Assembly: GCA_018466975.1 (NCBI GenBank)
Contig: JAENRS010000022.1
Span: 62,001 to 126,000, forward strand
Direction: 5' to 3'
DNA length: 64,000 bases
Origin: Sparassis latifolia
Lineage: Eukaryota > Basidiomycota > Agaricomycetes > Polyporales > Sparassidaceae
The translations under genes and the position numbers were made by a program. Shown in pieces: positions 1 to 11,638 of the stretch (position 1 is its first letter; every line of letters begins with the position of its first letter). The notes beneath the pieces are model-generated. The model did not search any database. It saw nothing but the letters and a program-made list of their open reading frames with translations, and was not told the DNA's origin.

Positions 1-3000
1 ACCACTACGCATCGGCACCGTCCGTGAAATCCTCATTCTTGCTGGACACCCGATAGACGATGCAAGTCATACATGAGTTACTGTGCAGCTCCTTTTGCTG
101 AACAATGACCGTCATCCAATCCTTGATCTGCCAATGGCAAAACGTACAGCGGAGTATGTTGTACTATCTCCAAAGGTGAGAAGGGTTCTCTTTGTAAATG
201 CTAGTCAATCTCACATCCTTGTTTCATGGAATGTAAACAGGACATTATGTTTGCAATCAATTTACAGCATGACTGTCATCGTGGGGCCTGCCAAGTGAAT
301 GGAGAGAAGCATATCTATCAAGAACGAGAGGAGACTCAACAAACCCGTGCTATTGTGAAACATACTGATGATGAGCACTTCATTGTCAACCTTTTCTCGT
401 TGCATAATCATGCCCAAATTGCGGCATCTATTCCGGAGGCCCTCTGTCGATCATCTTTGAGTATTGAGGATCGTGCAAAACTTCACGCGGATGCGGCGAA
501 ACTGGTGTGGGAACAGAAGAAACAGCGAGCGGAACAGCGCAGGGCATTACTTGTACAAAAGGTGGCCAGTCGGGCGACAGGAGTGTGCCGAAGAACACCG
601 TCAAAGACTCCACAATTTCAGCGACAATTGAGGGTGATGATGATTTGATTGATCTCATAACAGACGTCTTCTCAGCAGAACAGGATGCGGATGAAGATTT
701 GCTAGATAGCGGTTGCAATGGACCACTCCCCAATGAATCGGGCAGCTGCGTTCATGATGAAACTCATTCTGTGGATGCTGCGACAGGCTCTTCAGTGATA
801 CAGGCCCCTGAAAGCGTTGCTGGGCCTCCGTCGATGGCGGCTTCAAGCAGCATGCCACTTGTCCCTGTGTTCGCAATGCTGGATGGGATTAACCATGCTC
901 TTTTGTAGGTCTTCCGTTAATGCTTGCGGTATGTAACTCCAGTTGATGTTGATTTCACTCGTGTTAGAACGGATACTACCGCAATGAAGGAAGTACTCAA
1001 ATACTTGTGCAGGCAAAGCAAACTCCCTGTTGGAGGTAATAAGTCCGCTCTCATCACTCGATTGACATCATTTTATATGAAGTTGGGTTTCTGCTTGCAC
1101 CGTTCATTCATGCACTAACCAAGCTGATATCTATTTAGTACGAAGTCTTGTATGCCTACATTGCAAGAGCTCCAAGGACTGCGCGAACAGCTGCGTGCCC
1201 AAGCCGTAATTGCAAAGACGTCTACCAACAAGCGCAAGAGAGCTGATGCAGTGACAGTGGATGTCGGACATGACGGCGGCAGGGAGGATAGTGAAATGGG
1301 AGGAGAGCCTGTTGGTGTAAAGCGTCGAAGGGTAGCACAGAATGTCGTACAGCGGGAGCTGGAAAAGCAACTGCGTAGTGATATTTTTCGTTAACAATCT
1401 CGGACCCGGAGGACAAGGATTCTCACCAGAATGACCAGACGTTGCCTCACGCACTGATTTGCAAAGTGTTCAGCATGTGACAAATTGTGACAGACGCGTC
1501 TTCGTCAAAGTTCGGTGACCTGGTGACACTACCACAATTCCAAACTCGTGCTTGGGCAATTCATGGGTCTGACAGAAGATATCGACTACGAAGATGAGCA
1601 GGAGGATAACCGTATTACGTCTGGCATGGTACAGGACGAGACTTCGGACTTGGCTGGACTCAACTTATTGTCATCTGTCACAAACCACCCTCAGCCAACG
1701 GATGACAGTGAACGTCCACAAGTTGCTCACCAACTGATGCAAGAACCTGACGAAGGAGGTTCTAGTCATGTCACAGTTCTTGGCCGTCGCCCGCGCAGCT
1801 CTTCGGAGGCCTTGGAGAAGGAGAATCTGGCACCTGCACAGAAACGTCAATATTCACAGTTTGCTAGTGAGCTTTGTGCCAAGAAACATCTGACAAGCAA
1901 TGTGACGGCAGAGATTGTTGAGTACAGTCAGGTGGGTGACGTGTCTATCTCACGCCAGGTATCACTCCTCATTTTGACCCTCCGTTGTGTAGCGTCCAAC
2001 GCATGAACTTCTGATTGTGGTGTTAGTGAGCGCTGCGAGCCGGGAAGCACAAGCTACTGCCACTGCTATGAATGCATACCTCAGATCAGATGAGTTCAAG
2101 GTGAATTAACGTTGGAGAACTTGCCTGCAAGCCCATGGTTGAAGCTCACTTGCTTACAGGAAAATGTCATAGAGAAGGTGCAAGCTATCATATTGGATCC
2201 GAGACTGCCATGCTACAAGAACGGCCTTAAAGCCCGTTGCTTAGTGAGAGTGACTTATTGCCACTGGAACCCCAACTTACCGTGTTCTTTCTAGCGTCAT
2301 ATTCATCTAAACCCCGGGGTCTATCGAATTCCCGCTGATATAGCAGAGATTGTCGAAACCAGGGCATTCCGCGTAGTTGTCAGTAGAACACTTTCAAGAT
2401 TTCGGAACAGCCTAAAGGCGAAGGTGACACAACCGGCTCTGAGAGAAACTAATACTGCTCACAATTCTGTAGCTTGCTGTGTCTTGGAGTAAGAAGAGAG
2501 ACATAATTTCCACCGTGAAGGATCTGCTACCCACCAAGATGGAGGTTGTTGATCAGATGTGGGGACGATGGGCATACGTGGTAAGCAGCCGGTTGACCTG
2601 CACTGGAAAGACCCGATTTGATGAGATATCCGAATCATGGCAGGCGATAATACGCGACGAGTTCACTGCAAAAGTTGAAAAAAGAGAAGCAAAAGCGGGG
2701 GAATTCTGGGATTATGTTGACAAGGCTCTGCAGGATCGAAGAGACAAATTTGCAAACCTGCCCGAAGATGAACGAGCAAAGAAAATAAGCAAGTGAATGG
2801 AATTGAGACCTTACCCGATCGATGCAGCATACTGAATCATTCCCCAGAGCATTCGAGATCGCACTCAAAAACCACAAGAAGCAATTCAAGCCAAGTAAGA
2901 AGTTTCAACTCAAGCCCAACGTGCCGGTCTGGCAAGAAGATGTTGCATGCGCGATTGACGAGATGGACGGTTACATGGCAGATGATCTAGATTTAGAGAA

Positions 3001-3043
3001 CGATGGTGAGGAGGAGACGGTGGATGACAACGACGATGCGTAG
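1..3043 (+). CDS. Multi-exon nuclear-type protein with SAP-like segment, function unknown (5' partial)
   Basis: I do not recognise a named family. Successive open segments join by short GT-AG introns into one reading: coding at about 89-170, 236 to about 560, about 594-904, 968-1081, 1139-1394, about 1548-1930, then short exons to a stop at 3041-3043. Two junctions are phase-consistent (intron 905-967 phase 2; intron 1082-1138 phase 2), which argues for one gene rather than several ORFs. The segment at 990-1070 (KEVLKYLCRQSKLPVGG) resembles a SAP DNA-binding helix pair. A lysine/arginine-rich patch near 1220 (STNKRKRAD) and another near 1320 (VKRRRVAQ) look like nuclear localisation signals. 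The C-terminus is strongly acidic (DDNDDA). The 3' half (WDYVDKAL near 2710) looks like a widespread Agaricomycete hypothetical family. The join near 553-594 is uncertain. The 5' end lies outside the window. Confidence 0.55.
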
Positions 3044-3482
3044 CGGTGGAGGTGAGCTGAACGATGGCGACGAGGGATGTTGATGGAGTACGATATGACT
3101 CCAGTGCGGCACCTTCTCATGTACATTTCAAGACCTAGTTTAAGCAAATCAGTTACATAATGCTTGAAAGCTCTATTGTCCGATAATTGTTTCCCTCTGG
3201 TATTGTCTGAGATGATCCGCAGTAATGCCTCTTGCAATGTCACTCTCGGACGTCCAAAGGACGTCCTGAGGTTCACCACAGGAGATTCACCCGGGGCCTC
3301 CGCCGGAAATTGGCGATCAAGTCATTTTACAGAGATCCTAGAGGAATCTTTCATAAACCTCGCGATCTCGAATGGCCAAGGAACGATGGCTGAGTTTTCA
3401 TCAATTAGTGCCCGAATTGAGCACCAGGGGAGGTCGTGCGAAAAAATGTCAGAAAAAGGAATTGTTTATGTGACGGTGTAGG

Positions 3483-3889
3483 TAGTGCAGAGCAGGGGTA
3501 TACCCCTGGGTACTTTGAGGCATACCCCTACCCTTACCCTCCAAGGCTACATACCCTTGACCAGGGGTAAGGGTATGGGTAAGGGTACCAAACCCTGAGG
3601 GTATACCCCTCAATCTTTGCTCTTATTTGAGAAAATGACATTATATATATTAAGTCTGAGGTTTGTACCCCTCTTCTTTTATCTTTAAAGCTTCTGTAAA
3701 CATGATTCAAGTTGTACTCAGACTGTACATACTCTATATTCACCCTGTAGTTACTATCTACATCATATATACTATAGGTAGTGATACCCTCCAAGGGTAC
3801 AAGGGTTTGAAAATCCATACCCCTACCCTTACCCTCCGATACCCTTACCCTTGACCCTTGAGGGTTATCCATACCCTTGCTCTGCACTA
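3483..3889. mobile_element. hAT-type MITE with 8-bp target-site duplication
   Basis: The ends are inverted repeats (TAGTGCAGAGCAGGGGTAT on the left; ATACCCTTGCTCTGCACTA on the right, one mismatch). They are flanked on both sides by the same 8 bases GGTGTAGG (3475-3482 and 3890-3897). An 8-bp duplication is the hallmark of hAT transposons. The 407-bp body has no coding capacity. Both subterminal regions are packed with CCCTTACCC and GGGTAAGGG units, as expected for subterminal transposase-binding repeats of hAT elements. The class is inferred from the TSD length and structure only. Confidence 0.8.
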
Positions 3890-4379
3890 GGTGTAGGTAA
3901 CAAGATGACTATAAGCGATCTTCACAGCTCATCTCCAGGCGCATTCCAGGGGAAAAACCTGGGAAAACGACAAAGTAAACGTCTCAGGAAGTCTATCCAG
4001 GAAAAACTGTGAGAAAAGGAAGTGTGTCCTGGGAACAAACTGTGACTCCTGTGAAAAAGTGATCCAGAGGTGAACAGATTTCTCGGAGAAAAACCTAAAA
4101 ACCTTTGTTTCCAAAGTCTGAGGTTTGTACCCCTCTTCTTTTATCTTTAAAGCTTCTGTAAACATGATTCAAGTTGTACTCAGACTGTACATACTCTATA
4201 TTCACCCTGTAGTTACTATCTACATCATATATACTATAGGTAGTGATACCCTCCAAGGGTACAAGGGTTTGAAAATCCATACCCCTACCCTTACCCTCCG
4301 ATACCCTTACCCTTGACCCTTGAGGGTTATCCATACCCTTGCTCTGCACTAGGTGTAGGTAACAAGATGACTATAAGCG
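3652..4379. repeat. 266-bp direct duplication (3652-3917 and 4114-4379) carrying the right part of the hAT MITE
   Basis: Bases 3652-3917 and 4114-4379 read as the same 266-base string. Each copy contains the right end of the MITE plus its right target duplication and 20 bases of flank. The intervening 3918-4113 is a diverged copy of the fold-back arm described at 4381-4579. The unit (266-bp block plus arm) has therefore been tandemly duplicated with a period of 462 bp. The near identity of the blocks, against clear divergence of the arms, points to a recent duplication or gene conversion. Confidence 0.85.
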
Positions 4380-4380
4380 T

Positions 4381-4940
4381 TCACACAAGCGCATTCTCAC
4401 CTTTTTCCTGGGGAAAAACCTGAGAACAACGACAAAGTAAGTCTCCCAGGAAATATCCAGGAAAAACTGTGAGAAAACAATAGTGTAAATCCTGGGAAAA
4501 ACCGTGACCCAGAAAAAGCAACAGATTTCTCGGAGAAAAAACCTAAAAAACCTTTGTTTCCAAATCGGGATTTCTGCATATCTCTTCATCAGCAAAAGTC
4601 AACTCTTGCTTACCCAGATTATTCCCTTGATTAAGGAAATTTTAAGGAGATCCTCATTATTATTATTCCTTATTCACCTTAATTGGCCAAATAGGGAAGC
4701 AGACCTCCTTAATCAAGGCAAGGGAGCCAAGAGTTGACTTTTCCTGATGTTGCAGAAATCCCGATTTGGAAACAAAGGTTTTTTCTCCGAGAAATCTGTT
4801 GCTTTTTCTGGGTCACGGTTTTTCCCCAGAATTTACACTATTGTTTTCTCACAGTTTTTCCTGGATATTTCCTGGAGACTTACTTTGTCGTTTTCCCCAG
4901 GTTTTTTCCCAGGAAAAAAGGTGGAATGCGCCTTGTGTCA
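4381..4940. repeat. Fold-back (large inverted repeat) element, arms about 190 bp
   Basis: The left arm (about 4381-4579) and right arm (about 4751-4940) are reverse complements over their length with scattered mismatches and small gaps. Both contain the gaaaaac/ccaggaa-rich text and meet at GGGATTTCTGCA (4568-4579) and its complement (4751-4762). A third, truncated copy of the arm lies at 3918-4113 in the same orientation as the left arm. No reading frame is plausible. The structure would fold into a long hairpin with the small element at 4587-4749 in the loop. Target duplications were not found. Confidence 0.75.
4587..4749. mobile_element. Small MITE (163 bp), family shared with 23113-23302
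   Basis: The terminal inverted repeats begin CATCAG and run about 20 bases (left CATCAGCAAAAGTCAACTCT, right complement CATCAGGAAAAGTCAACTCT). Internal inverted blocks CCTTGATTAAGG and its complement are also present. The same termini and internal blocks recur at 23113-23302, which establishes a family. There is no coding capacity. It occupies the exact loop of the 4381-4940 fold-back. A convincing target duplication is not visible, so the superfamily is open. Confidence 0.7.
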
Positions 4941-5257
4941 GTCACGGTCCCGTGAACGTGACAGTTACTTGATCTGTGACAGCGATAGGCACTCGATTTG
5001 TGACTGTGACAGCTCGAGTTGGGCCACCATTTGCTACTTGTTTGAGACCGCACTTTCGACTTGTTTCCGACTGTCCAGCAGCCATTTGCAGGGACCTTCC
5101 AATTCGAACTTGTATTGAGATCTCTATAGGAATATTGCGTACTGCATTCCTCTGGATCACAATCAGAACGTTAGCTATGTTTTCGAGGCGAGAGTTTACC
5201 CGTGGAATCTCACAGGAGTCTTGCAATTTACAGATATGCATATAGCTCTTCAGTAAT
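4941..5257. other. Intergenic; putative upstream region of the MYND gene
   Basis: No coding signal is visible. The left part contains short repeated GTGACAG/CTGTGAC words (about 4955-5010). The stretch next to the ATG at 5258 is the presumed promoter and 5' UTR of the MYND gene, but I see no clear TATA box. Confidence 0.4.
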
Positions 5258-6673
5258 ATGGAGCCTCTCTCCAGAACCGAAATCTTGACGATCTTGTCTT
5301 CCATGGGAGTCGAGCTTCCACCGAGCACGAAGCTACCGGACGAAGCCCTGGCCAAACGCCTGAAACAGGCAATTAATGCCGCTCAATATCTCACTAAAGT
5401 CATTCCCGCTCCACCGCTCAATATCGCATCCGTGCCAGCATGGCCGCCGTATTCTCCGGATTCCCAGGTGGCCAACTCCGTGCATGATGCCGTTAGAAGG
5501 GACAATTTGGGTGAGGCCTTTGCGCTCGATAGAGCACGTACAGCAGGCACAGAGAATGCATTCAACCTTTTTGGTAACGCGATTCAGGATGTACGCCAGA
5601 CGCTTATGGTTATGGGCCGCATCTGGGATGACGGGTACAACTGGTGCGTCATTCAGGACCCAGAAGGCCAGAAGTTTCGGATTGCCGTGAGGGTATGGGC
5701 CTCAGCTCCTTTTGTGATGGTGACGCGCATCGACTGATGTGAACCACGTTTAGATCAGCTCTGTGCACCAGATCGATTGGGAAACACCGGTTCTTGTCGT
5801 TCTGTATCATTCTTTTCTCGCGGCGTCCACAGGAGTCGGTCCCCGCTGGGTCAACGCCCAGACGAGACTGGGGCAGGGTGCAAACGTAAATGCAACAGAA
5901 TTGGAAGGAAAACTCCTACTTAAGATACTTGCTATGAATGCCAAACATCTTCCTGCAGACTGCAGTCCTATGAAGGGTGCTCTCGAGCAGGACTTCAAGG
6001 TTTAATTTTGCTCCCTGTCGGTCCCCTCACATTCGAAGACCTGGGAAAGCTTAACGCAGACACTGGGTGTTTCGTGTGCGGCAAGAAAACCGCTAGTCTA
6101 TGCGCTCAGTGCTTTTCCGTTTCGTACTGCGGGCAGGGTGCGCATTCCCGAATCATTCTATTCAGAATCATTCTATTCAGCTTGATGATACGACAGAGAT
6201 CATATTAGATTGCCAACGTGCACATTGGGCAGAGCACAAAGACATGTGTCGCTCTGTCCGCGACGGCACATGGCGCACCGTTCCCTTCGTAAACATAATG
6301 CCTGGTCACGAGGGCCATTCCATGTACATGTTGACGCGGCACAACTTCAAGGACAGCGAAGTCGCCTTGCGGAACCCAGACGAGACGCGCCCGCCGCCGA
6401 ACATTCATGGCACAAAAATCTTCCTTGTAAAGCTGCAGATTGTAATACCCGCGCGCGATTTTTTACATGGTCTATGATCGCCAGCGGTCGTTTGGCGAAG
6501 TGTACTTTCTCCGGACCAAAAGTCCGGAGGTATTTTCGGAGATGATAAGTGAGACAGAGGGTCCGAGAGGTGGCTTTGGGGGTTACAAGATGTATCGCTT
6601 GGCGAAGCGTGTAAGTGATTGGGAACTCAGTATTTGTTTGGATAGAGAGCCGCAGAGCGAGATAATGTGGTAG
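5258..6673 (+). CDS. MYND-type zinc-finger protein
   Basis: A five-exon model gives 391 residues: 5258-5692, 5754-5999, 6050-6137, 6209-6426, 6485-6673, with phases consistent at every junction. The MYND finger spans exons 3-4: CFVCGKKTASLC, then AQCFSVSYCG, joined by splicing to DCQRAHWAEHKDMC, giving the usual C-x2-C, C-x2-C, YC-x3-C and H-x3-C zinc ligands. MYND fingers bind zinc and mediate protein contacts with proline-rich partners. The roughly 180-residue N-terminal part and the tail (AKRVSDWELSICLDREP, ending EIMW) look like a basidiomycete family of unknown role. The last intron is doubtful: without it a conserved-looking stretch is retained, but the frame breaks at a T6 run (6459-6464). 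Intron 3 contains two tandem copies of a 15-base unit (GAATCATTCTATTCA). Confidence 0.75.
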
Positions 6674-7169
6674 TGCCTCTCAGGTCAAGGTATGTATCAT
6701 ATGTACAGCCATGTTGTCTGCGCAATGCTTACCGACTGGAGTTGTCATTCAGATCTAACTTCTTTGTACTTTTAGTTCATACCACGGTCTTACAGCCACG
6801 GTTGTGTCGCTACGTCAATTTCCGTTCTGTATACTCCCGAAGTATCGTGGAAATATACAAGGATACATTAATGTCAGCAACCATCTCTCGATTGGACGTC
6901 TTCCTGTTATACTTCGATCATTCCGATGCTCTAGCCCTTATAAAGTGGACATGCCAGCCTCTATCTGCCAGCGATCGCCCGAGCTGCCCTACGATCGTGC
7001 TCCGTAGATCGTCCAGCCGCAGAAGCCTCCGGTCAGCCTCACAGGTATATATGACTGCTCTCGCTCGCTGAACTCTTCATTCGCAAGTTACTTGCCAAAA
7101 TCACTCTCTTTACCTTCCCGCCCTCACGGCCCCACGTTCTTTTCTTAGCACGTCAGTTACCTCGTCACG
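6674..7169. other. Intergenic / promoter of the ferritin-like gene
   Basis: Nothing coding is supported. The region is the 3' flank of the MYND gene and the 5' flank of the downstream gene. CCTTATAAAG at 6937-6946 and a TATATATG at 7045-7052 are possible TATA elements, the second about 120 bases before the ATG at 7170. The pyrimidine-rich stretch just before the start is typical of fungal transcription start regions. Confidence 0.4.
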
Positions 7170-8294
7170 ATGAAGTCTTTCGGTATCCTCCTTGCCCTCG
7201 TTAGCGCGGCGACTGTTCTCGCTGCTCCGACGCCTACCGGTGAGGTCTTCACTTCGCTCTAGCGTCGTTGGACCCGTGGGACTCACCCGCTTGATGGCCT
7301 CGCCTACAGACACGAACATTCTGCAGTTCGCACTGTCGCTCGAGCTGCTGGAGAACAACTTCTATTCCACCGGGTTGGGCCAATTCGACGACCAGGCATT
7401 TGCGGAAGCCGGGTTCCCAGCGTGGGTGCGCGGCCGCTTCGAGCAGATCGGGGAGCATGAGGCGGAGCATGTGAGCTTCTTGCAGGCCGCGCTCGGATCT
7501 GCCGCTCCTCAGCCCTGCACTTACAACTTGTAAGACTTCGCTTCACGTGTACACCGGTTGAAGTCTCACATTACTCTCGGACGATGTCAGCCCCTACACG
7601 GATCCGAAGTCCTTCGCTGCGCTTGCGATGGCGCTCGAAGGTGTCGGCGCGTCTGCATACCTTGGCGCGGCTCAGTATATCTCCGACAAGAACACGCTGA
7701 CTGCGGCTGGGGTACGTACTACTTGGTCTGAGCCTGCGTTGAGGCTAACTCGGTGTGAAGTCCATATTGGCTGTAGAGTCGCGACACGCTGGATGGATAT
7801 CCTCCGCGGTGCTGAAACTCCAGCCATGGGATGGCTCTTTCGAGACGCCGCTGGGATTGAGCGGTGCCTTCTCGCTTGCCTGTGAGTACCTCTAAGACCG
7901 CCGTTGAACTTGTCACACTCACGTATTCGCCAAACGCTCAGCGGAATTCATCGTCAGCTGCCCATCGACGAACCCCCCGCTTCCCATCTCGACCTTCCCA
8001 GCCCTCACTGTCTCCACGATGACACCAAGCGCCGGGTACATTATCGGTCTTACGTTCAGCAATCCCACCGGCGCATCGCCCACGTACCTCGCGTGGATGA
8101 CAGGCCTCGACGTCGTCTTCACGAACATCGATGGGAGTGGCGTGACGACCGTCCCCTCTGGACTCTTCGGCACCGTCTACGTCGGTGTGGTCTCCAGCAA
8201 CCAGCTGCCGCTCAGTGACGCTTCAATGGTGACGGGACTGGCGATCGTCGAGTTCCCATTTAACTCTACCATGGGGCGCATCACGGCTCCGTAG
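7170..8294 (+). CDS. Secreted ferritin-like domain protein (Rds1 type)
   Basis: Exons 7170-7239, 7310-7529, 7591-7711, 7761-7881 and 7942-8294 join in frame with short GT-AG introns (49-70 bp). The N-terminus [18 protein letters not shown] is a signal peptide followed by alanine-proline, so the protein is probably secreted. The body shows the pattern of a four-helix ferritin-like bundle: [34 protein letters not shown] and AVESRHAGW, supplying paired glutamates and E-x-x-H ligands for a di-metal centre. The C-terminal 110 residues form a separate valine/threonine-rich region ending ITAP. The family includes fission yeast Rds1, whose biochemical role is unclear. The start was chosen because it gives the signal peptide. 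Confidence 0.85.
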
Positions 8295-9287
8295 ACGGAT
8301 ATGGTGCTGTGGCTCGTTCCTCGTGCTCGAAGATTGTCTCTGGACCTGGCTGCGCTGTATTTAGTCCTTCATCCTTGGCTTGTGGACGTCTGGCAATATC
8401 ATCTCTCACATCACATCCCTGTGGCTACGTCTTCTTTGACATGCTGTGATGGGCATGCATTGCGTGACTTCCGCGCCAGAAAATGAAGTATTGAGAAGCG
8501 CTAAGCTTGATCATGGGCTTACCTTTCTTGTTTCGCGACAAGTCGTTCTTGGTCGTTTTTGGACGGCGATGATGAACATTGAACTGAAGGCTCCGCATCT
8601 GAGCCTTCGACTGGCCGTATCAGGCAGTTGTACTCTCACTCCCTCACTTTGTTGCACGGTGGTGCAGGTGAGTACCGTAGCTCATTCAAATCTCGTCATG
8701 ATTTCTGTGAGCTCTACGTGGTTCTGTGATGGACACTTGAAGGACGCCAGGACCTTATGACCACCAATCGCGGCATAACCACGAGCTAACAACGTGGGCA
8801 AGAGGCGCCCGATACGACCAACTGACTGGTCGATGGCATCATGAGTCTCACTACCCTTGCTTTGGTACCTTCTCGCAGCATTCAGTTCTTCGAGATATTA
8901 CTTTCTGCACGGATCCAATGATAGCGTCTTTCTCGTCCGAGAATCTCGTTGATCAATCAACACGTGTTGAGCACGCACGGATAAGGCTTTCCAGGCTGCC
9001 TACACGCGTTTTCAATGCACTCCTCTCCATATCGCGGGAGTAGGTTTGCACAGAGAAGCTAGCAATCTCTGTCTCGAGTACATACACCACTTGACTATGG
9101 CTATGTACCACGTTCACTCATCTCCCCGCCGCTCTGATCGCTACCGAAGGCGTCTGGTCTAAGCTGAGGCATGTTCACGACGACACGACTACTCGAAGAA
9201 CAGGATCGGTGAGCGTGAACTGATGGCATGCATATGCACCTCTCATAGTGCATAGTATCCAGCTTGAAAGAATATCCCTTTCCCACC
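8295..9287. other. Intergenic, about 1 kb, no gene seen
   Basis: Only short open frames lacking family resemblance or codon regularity are present, and frames at 8446-8760 do not extend by splicing. The last 200 bases presumably hold the promoter of the coiled-coil gene at 9288. Confidence 0.4.
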
Positions 9288-11638
9288 ATGGACACTGTCG
9301 AGCCTTCCTCTTCCGCGAGTGATTCTCCTCCCTACCGGTCGAGGAGCCTCCGCTCGCATTCGCAGCAGTCTTCTGTGTCCCCCCCGCCACGCCCTAGCCG
9401 CAGTCGCGTCGACCGCGATCGCGATCGCGAGCGGGAGTACCTGGGCAGCCGGTCGAAGCTGTTTTCGCGTCTGATCTCCCGGGAGGAGCGCGACGCGAGC
9501 CGTCTACGTTCTGTCTTGGTGCGTACTACCGATCGGCTTGAGGAAGAGACTAGACGTGCGGACGAGGCTGAACGCCGGGTGCTCGATACCCTCCACAAGC
9601 TTCGTGCTGCGCGCGAAGAGACGATGATCGCCCAGGCTAGTGCAGCCCGTGCCAACGAGGAGCTCAGGTTGTATAGATCACGTTTGGATGAGGCCCAGCG
9701 AGAAATACATCGGGGGCAGCAAATAATTGATGACCTAGAACAGGCAAGGGTGGATGCTGAAGCGGAGGCGGCGAGAGCGAGGACTATAGCCAGGAGGTTT
9801 AGAGAAGAGCATCTTGTTGCCAAGGCGCTGGAGGAAGGTAGAAGACAAGGATATCAAGAAGGCTTTTCCCGTGGGAAGGACCTTGCCAGCTATGAGAAGC
9901 GGACGAGTGAGAGAGCTGATCAGAGACGATATACCCGACAGAAGCCCATTGAGTCAATCTCAGAGGAGGATGACGTTGAAGACGATGGGCAGTATTCTCG
10001 CAGGTCTTTAATTGTCGCCCCAGTGGCTCGTACACCTATGCAGCCATCTTGGCGAGCCCCGTCCCGGTTCGTTGATCTCTTTTGAAATTGTCTGTATTAT
10101 TCACTTCTTCCCAGACAATCAAGCAGCCGAGCTTCGCGACGCAGTCCTCCTCGTCTCTCAGATATTGCTCCTATTACTTCATCAACTCCAGTTCGTTCAG
10201 TAATAACACCTCTGCGCACCCCTTCTCCTTCGCGTGTACATCTCAAGACACCAGACCCCACTCCCATACCGGATCCTAGCGTCACGCAGCCCCGAAGAGA
10301 TACACCAATTACTCCCATTCCAATGAATCAGCCACCACCCTCGCCAGTTCACCCTGACTACGACATACCGCCAGATAACTGGATCCCCTACCTCAATGAA
10401 CAGACCGGGATGTTCATTCCACCTCCACATGAGCTGAGCAGGCCGGTATCTCCTCACTCCCCCAGCCCCTCCCTCCCTGATCCTGCTGATCCCCCACGGG
10501 CAGCAGCTGTTGAGCAGCCTGTTCGTGCCCGAGACTATGCTTATTCTCAACCTGTCGAACGCCTTCCAGTGAGTCTCCCGGGTCACCATACAACTATGTC
10601 ACCACAGTCCAGGACCTCTACGAATATATCCCAATACGACATCGTCAACGCGCGGGGTGAGGGAGCTGCAGGCGGCCACAGAAATCCCCATGAAGCCCTT
10701 GCAGGGCTGCACCAAGTGATCGATGCCTCTATGGCATTTAACCCGGGGGTTGAGCGGTCGAAGACACCTGCGACCGCGCGGGAGGATGTACGTCGAGTTA
10801 AAGATATCTAATCTTCCTCCACAACTAACATGATATCTCGCCGTATGAAGCGACAGGCTTCGCCGCGTGGTTCACGGCATAGAGAAGACGGAAGGGCCAG
10901 GACGCCTGGACCGTCACCGGGTGGATCCCGAGATAGAGATGCTAACGAAAATCAGGGCTCAAGGAGCCCCCTAGAAAGGCTGTTCAAGCTACGATATCGC
11001 AATAGACGATCACCAGGCAGCAGTGGTGTTCCGGATATCTTTGTGGAGTCTCCTGTAAGCGTGAATAACTGTGATTTGGATTACTCTGACCTCCAGGTTG
11101 TTCCCAGTCAACGGGACCTAGTGCTTCGACATCACACGTCGGGCAGACTGCAGGTCAGGAGGGCTTCTTGAGCCCTGAATATACCCCTCGACCGTTGTCG
11201 GCGCCAGAAGACATTGCCGTCCGTGACAGCACACCCGCCGATCAGAGACCTCTGCCTCCACTCCCCGAAATTGGGCTTACATCCGCGGACATGGCGTTCC
11301 CACTCGATCAGCTCCCGCCTGGTTTCTTGGCGACTAGCTTTACACCTCAAGTTAAGCCGTCGGATATCCCTGCCCAGTACGAGCCTGAAGTCACCAGTAC
11401 GCCGCACCACCAGAGACCCCCGCGCACGCCTAGGTCGCTTTATGCGGAGGCACCCGTTCCGGCCGATGTCGTGTATCCGGACCCCCCAGGCAAGATCCGG
11501 TCGCCCCACACAGGCGCCGCGCGTCCACTCACACCGTCCGCAACGCCGTCTAGCCCGCCAGCCCGCAGCGGAAGCGGAAGCCAGTCCGGTGTGCTGTCTC
11601 CTCTGTCCCTCCGGCTGGGCTCCCCTCTCAGGCTATGA
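9288..11638 (+). CDS. Coiled-coil, arginine- and proline-rich protein of unknown function
   Basis: Four exons (9288-10066, 10115-10787, 10851-11054, 11108-11638) join in frame to 728 residues. Residues 1-50 are a Ser/Arg/Pro tract with an alternating Arg-Asp run (RVDRDRDREREY). Residues about 65-215 are a long heptad-rich coiled coil (RTTDRLEEETRRADEAERRV onward). The remainder is low-complexity proline/serine sequence with many S/T-P sites, suggesting a phosphorylated scaffold. The ATG at 9288 is in frame with the coiled coil and has an ACC context. No catalytic motif is visible. I infer a structural or scaffolding role only from composition. It converges on the EEP gene that ends at 12032. 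Confidence 0.75.

Noticed and set aside
3490..3880. Telomere-like CCCTTACCC/GGGTAAGGG repeats
   Set aside because: The unit is irregular and not the TTAGGG type, occurs in both orientations, and lies inside a TIR-bounded element with an 8-bp target duplication.
9332..9823. 163-codon serine/alanine-rich minus frame over the coiled-coil gene
   Set aside because: It is the antisense shadow of the arginine/glutamate-rich coiled coil; no supporting features.
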